Source: Pseudomonadota bacterium (GTDB lineage Bacteria; Pseudomonadota; Alphaproteobacteria; Sphingomonadales; Sphingomonadaceae). From it: DNA of 15,047 nucleotides. Each line of letters starts with the position of its first letter. The stretch's first letter is position 1. The stretch lies in NCBI GenBank assembly GCA_023424275.1, contig JAFAED010000049.1, positions 1 to 15,047 of the forward strand, read 5' to 3'. The notes under the pieces were generated by a model. That model was not told the DNA's origin and did not search any database. It saw nothing but the letters and a program-made list of their open reading frames with translations. Shown here one piece after another: positions 14,081 to 15,047 of the stretch. A program made the position numbers and the translations under genes.

Positions 14081-14716
14081 TCAGGTGCGGCGCAACAGCA
14101 GCATCAGATTGTTGGCGGGCATCGCGCGGCGTTCGGCGAAGGCCAGCCCGGCGGCGGCAGCGGCCGCCTTGACGGCTTCGATATCGCGCAGGCCCCATGA
14201 CGCATCGCGCGTACGAAGGCTCGCGTCGAAAGCGAGATTGCTCTCCGCCGTCGGCGTATCGGGTTCGGTATAGGGGCCATAGAGGATCAGCGGCGCACCG
14301 GCGGGAAGCAGGCGCGCGGCACCCGCGAGTAGCCCCAGCGTCGCCCCCCACGGGCTGATATGCACCATGTTGATGCAGAGGATCGCATCGGCACGATCGA
14401 CGGGCCAGCCTTCGGATGACGCGTCGAGCGCGAGCGGTGGAGCGAGGTTCGCGAGACCCGCTTCATCGCGCCAGGCCGCGATCGAGGTCAGGCCCGCAGG
14501 GTCGGGGTCGCTCGGCTGCCAGTCCAGATGCGGAAAGGCGGCCGCGAAATGGACGGCATGCTCGCCCGATCCGCTCGCCACCTCCAGCACCGTGCCCGTG
14601 GCGGGCAGCCAGTCGGCCAAGACCGCCACGATGGCATCGCGGTTGCGCAGCGTCGCGGGCGCGTGGCGCTTGTCCGCCGCCGCGCCGTCGCCCGGCATCC
14701 ACGGCTGCGGGGTCAC
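14081..14716 (-). CDS. DUF938 family, SAM-dependent methyltransferase-like, 211 aa
   Basis: This is a class I methyltransferase-fold protein of the DUF938 family; the methylated substrate is not known. Visible features are the family opening KRHAPATLRNRDAIVAVL (about 16-33) and motif I VLEVASGSGEHAVHFA (about 43-58) for S-adenosylmethionine. A second acidic loop is WQPSDPD, and LCINMVHISPWGAT is typical of the family. The C-terminal region is LILYGPYTE...ASWGLRDIEAVKAAAAAAGL. I place the start at the GTG at 14716: it overlaps the preceding stop as GTGA (14713-14716) and has a weak AGGCG upstream. The later ATG at 14698 has no ribosome site but would also give a full domain. It is co-transcribed with the ABA4-like gene. 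Confidence 0.85.
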   Translation of the reverse strand: MTPQPWMPGDGAAADKRHAPATLRNRDAIVAVLADWLPATGTVLEVASGSGEHAVHFAAAFPHLDWQPSDPDPAGLTSIAAWRDEAGLANLAPPLALDASSEGWPVDRADAILCINMVHISPWGATLGLLAGAARLLPAGAPLILYGPYTEPDTPTAESNLAFDASLRTRDASWGLRDIEAVKAAAAAAGLAFAERRAMPANNLMLLLRRT

Positions 14717-15047
14717 GTTTTCGCCTGCGCCCGCGCCCGGCGCTCCCCCACGATCAACCAGCCGAACAGGCCGACGGGTCCCGCCATCAGCGTCAGGAAC
14801 AGGAAGGGAAATTGCACGACGCGGCTGAAACCCTTTTGGTCGGCGTCGCGGGCGATCCACATCCCGGTGAACAGGTCGAACGCCAGATAATGGATCCACC
14901 CCATCGTCGTCCCGCCGGGGCTGTCGAACAATTTCATCACGCCTTTCAGCGTCGTGAAATCGGCGCCGCTCGCGCCGCCGGAGTCGATACCGCCGGTCAT
15001 GAAGCCGACGATCAGCACGGTATAGGCGTGGCAGAGCAGGAATACGC
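14713..15047 (-). CDS. ABA4-like integral membrane protein (DUF4281), 5' end beyond window
   Basis: The last 110 or so residues of a small membrane protein are visible; the frame stays open to the window edge. It shows three hydrophobic segments: FLLCHAYTVLIVGFMTG, a central helix MGWIHYLAFDLFTGMWIARDA, and FPFLFLTLMAGPVGLFGWLIV. The loop ADFTTLKGVMKLF, followed by GWIHYLAFDLFxGxWIxRDA, is the ABA4-like family signature (plant members are needed for neoxanthin formation; the bacterial role is not established). Sphingomonads make carotenoids, so a link is possible but unproven. The gene ends in a GTGA overlap with the DUF938 methyltransferase. The GTG at 15018 is internal, since family-like residues continue upstream. 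Confidence 0.8.
   Translation of the reverse strand, partial: VFLLCHAYTVLIVGFMTGGIDSGGASGADFTTLKGVMKLFDSPGGTTMGWIHYLAFDLFTGMWIARDADQKGFSRVVQFPFLFLTLMAGPVGLFGWLIVGERRARAQAKT

Noticed and set aside
1..15047. CRISPR array, insertion sequence or prophage genes
   Set aside because: No regularly spaced repeats, no paired terminal inverted repeats with a transposase frame and no phage structural motifs were seen.

Overview
The window is about 15 kb of GC-rich, densely coded bacterial chromosome. The codon bias, the gene repertoire (an ABA4-like membrane protein, a DUF938 methyltransferase, S9 peptidase clusters, a bacterial tRNA-Trp) and the short gaps suggest an alphaproteobacterium, most likely a sphingomonad of the Sphingopyxis/Novosphingobium type. 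That placement is inferred from sequence style and family content, not from a marker gene.

Left part (1-9057). A truncated MFS transporter is followed by a prolyl-oligopeptidase-type S9 peptidase and a TetR regulator, all on +. Converging on these is a - strand unit of an SRPBCC/START-like protein, a second prolyl-oligopeptidase-type peptidase and an S9C acylaminoacyl/dipeptidyl-type peptidase. The last two overlap by ATGA. An AraC-family regulator is transcribed divergently from the SRPBCC gene. In 7 kb there are therefore three serine peptidases with intact Ser-Asp-His triads and no visible signal peptide, plus one transporter and two regulators. This looks like a locus for taking up and hydrolysing a small peptide or peptide-like compound inside the cell. 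Both prolyl-oligopeptidase homologues lack the Trp and Arg that give the classical enzyme its proline pocket and substrate anchoring, so their substrate is probably not the textbook one.

Middle (9058-9550). A gap of about 320 bp without a confident gene contains an AT-richer patch (about 45% GC by hand count over 9141-9340), several palindromes and one doubtful small ORF. It ends at the 3' end of a complete tRNA-Trp(CCA) gene on -. It may be the remnant of an element inserted at the tRNA.

Right part (9551-15047). A DMT/EamA transporter and a glutathione S-transferase-like protein form a translationally coupled pair on +. A small hypothetical gene (-) follows, then a Rossmann/DUF2520 protein (+) that converges, with a 7-bp gap, on a fatty-acid/acyl-CoA ligase (-). 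Last come a DUF938 methyltransferase and a truncated ABA4-like membrane protein, both on - with a GTGA overlap and a likely intrinsic terminator downstream. These look like ordinary housekeeping and accessory genes of the lineage.

I see no CRISPR array, no recognisable insertion sequence, no rRNA and no clear phage gene. No wholly new system is evident. The strongest leads are the S9 peptidase cluster with its unusual pockets and the AT-rich patch beside tRNA-Trp.
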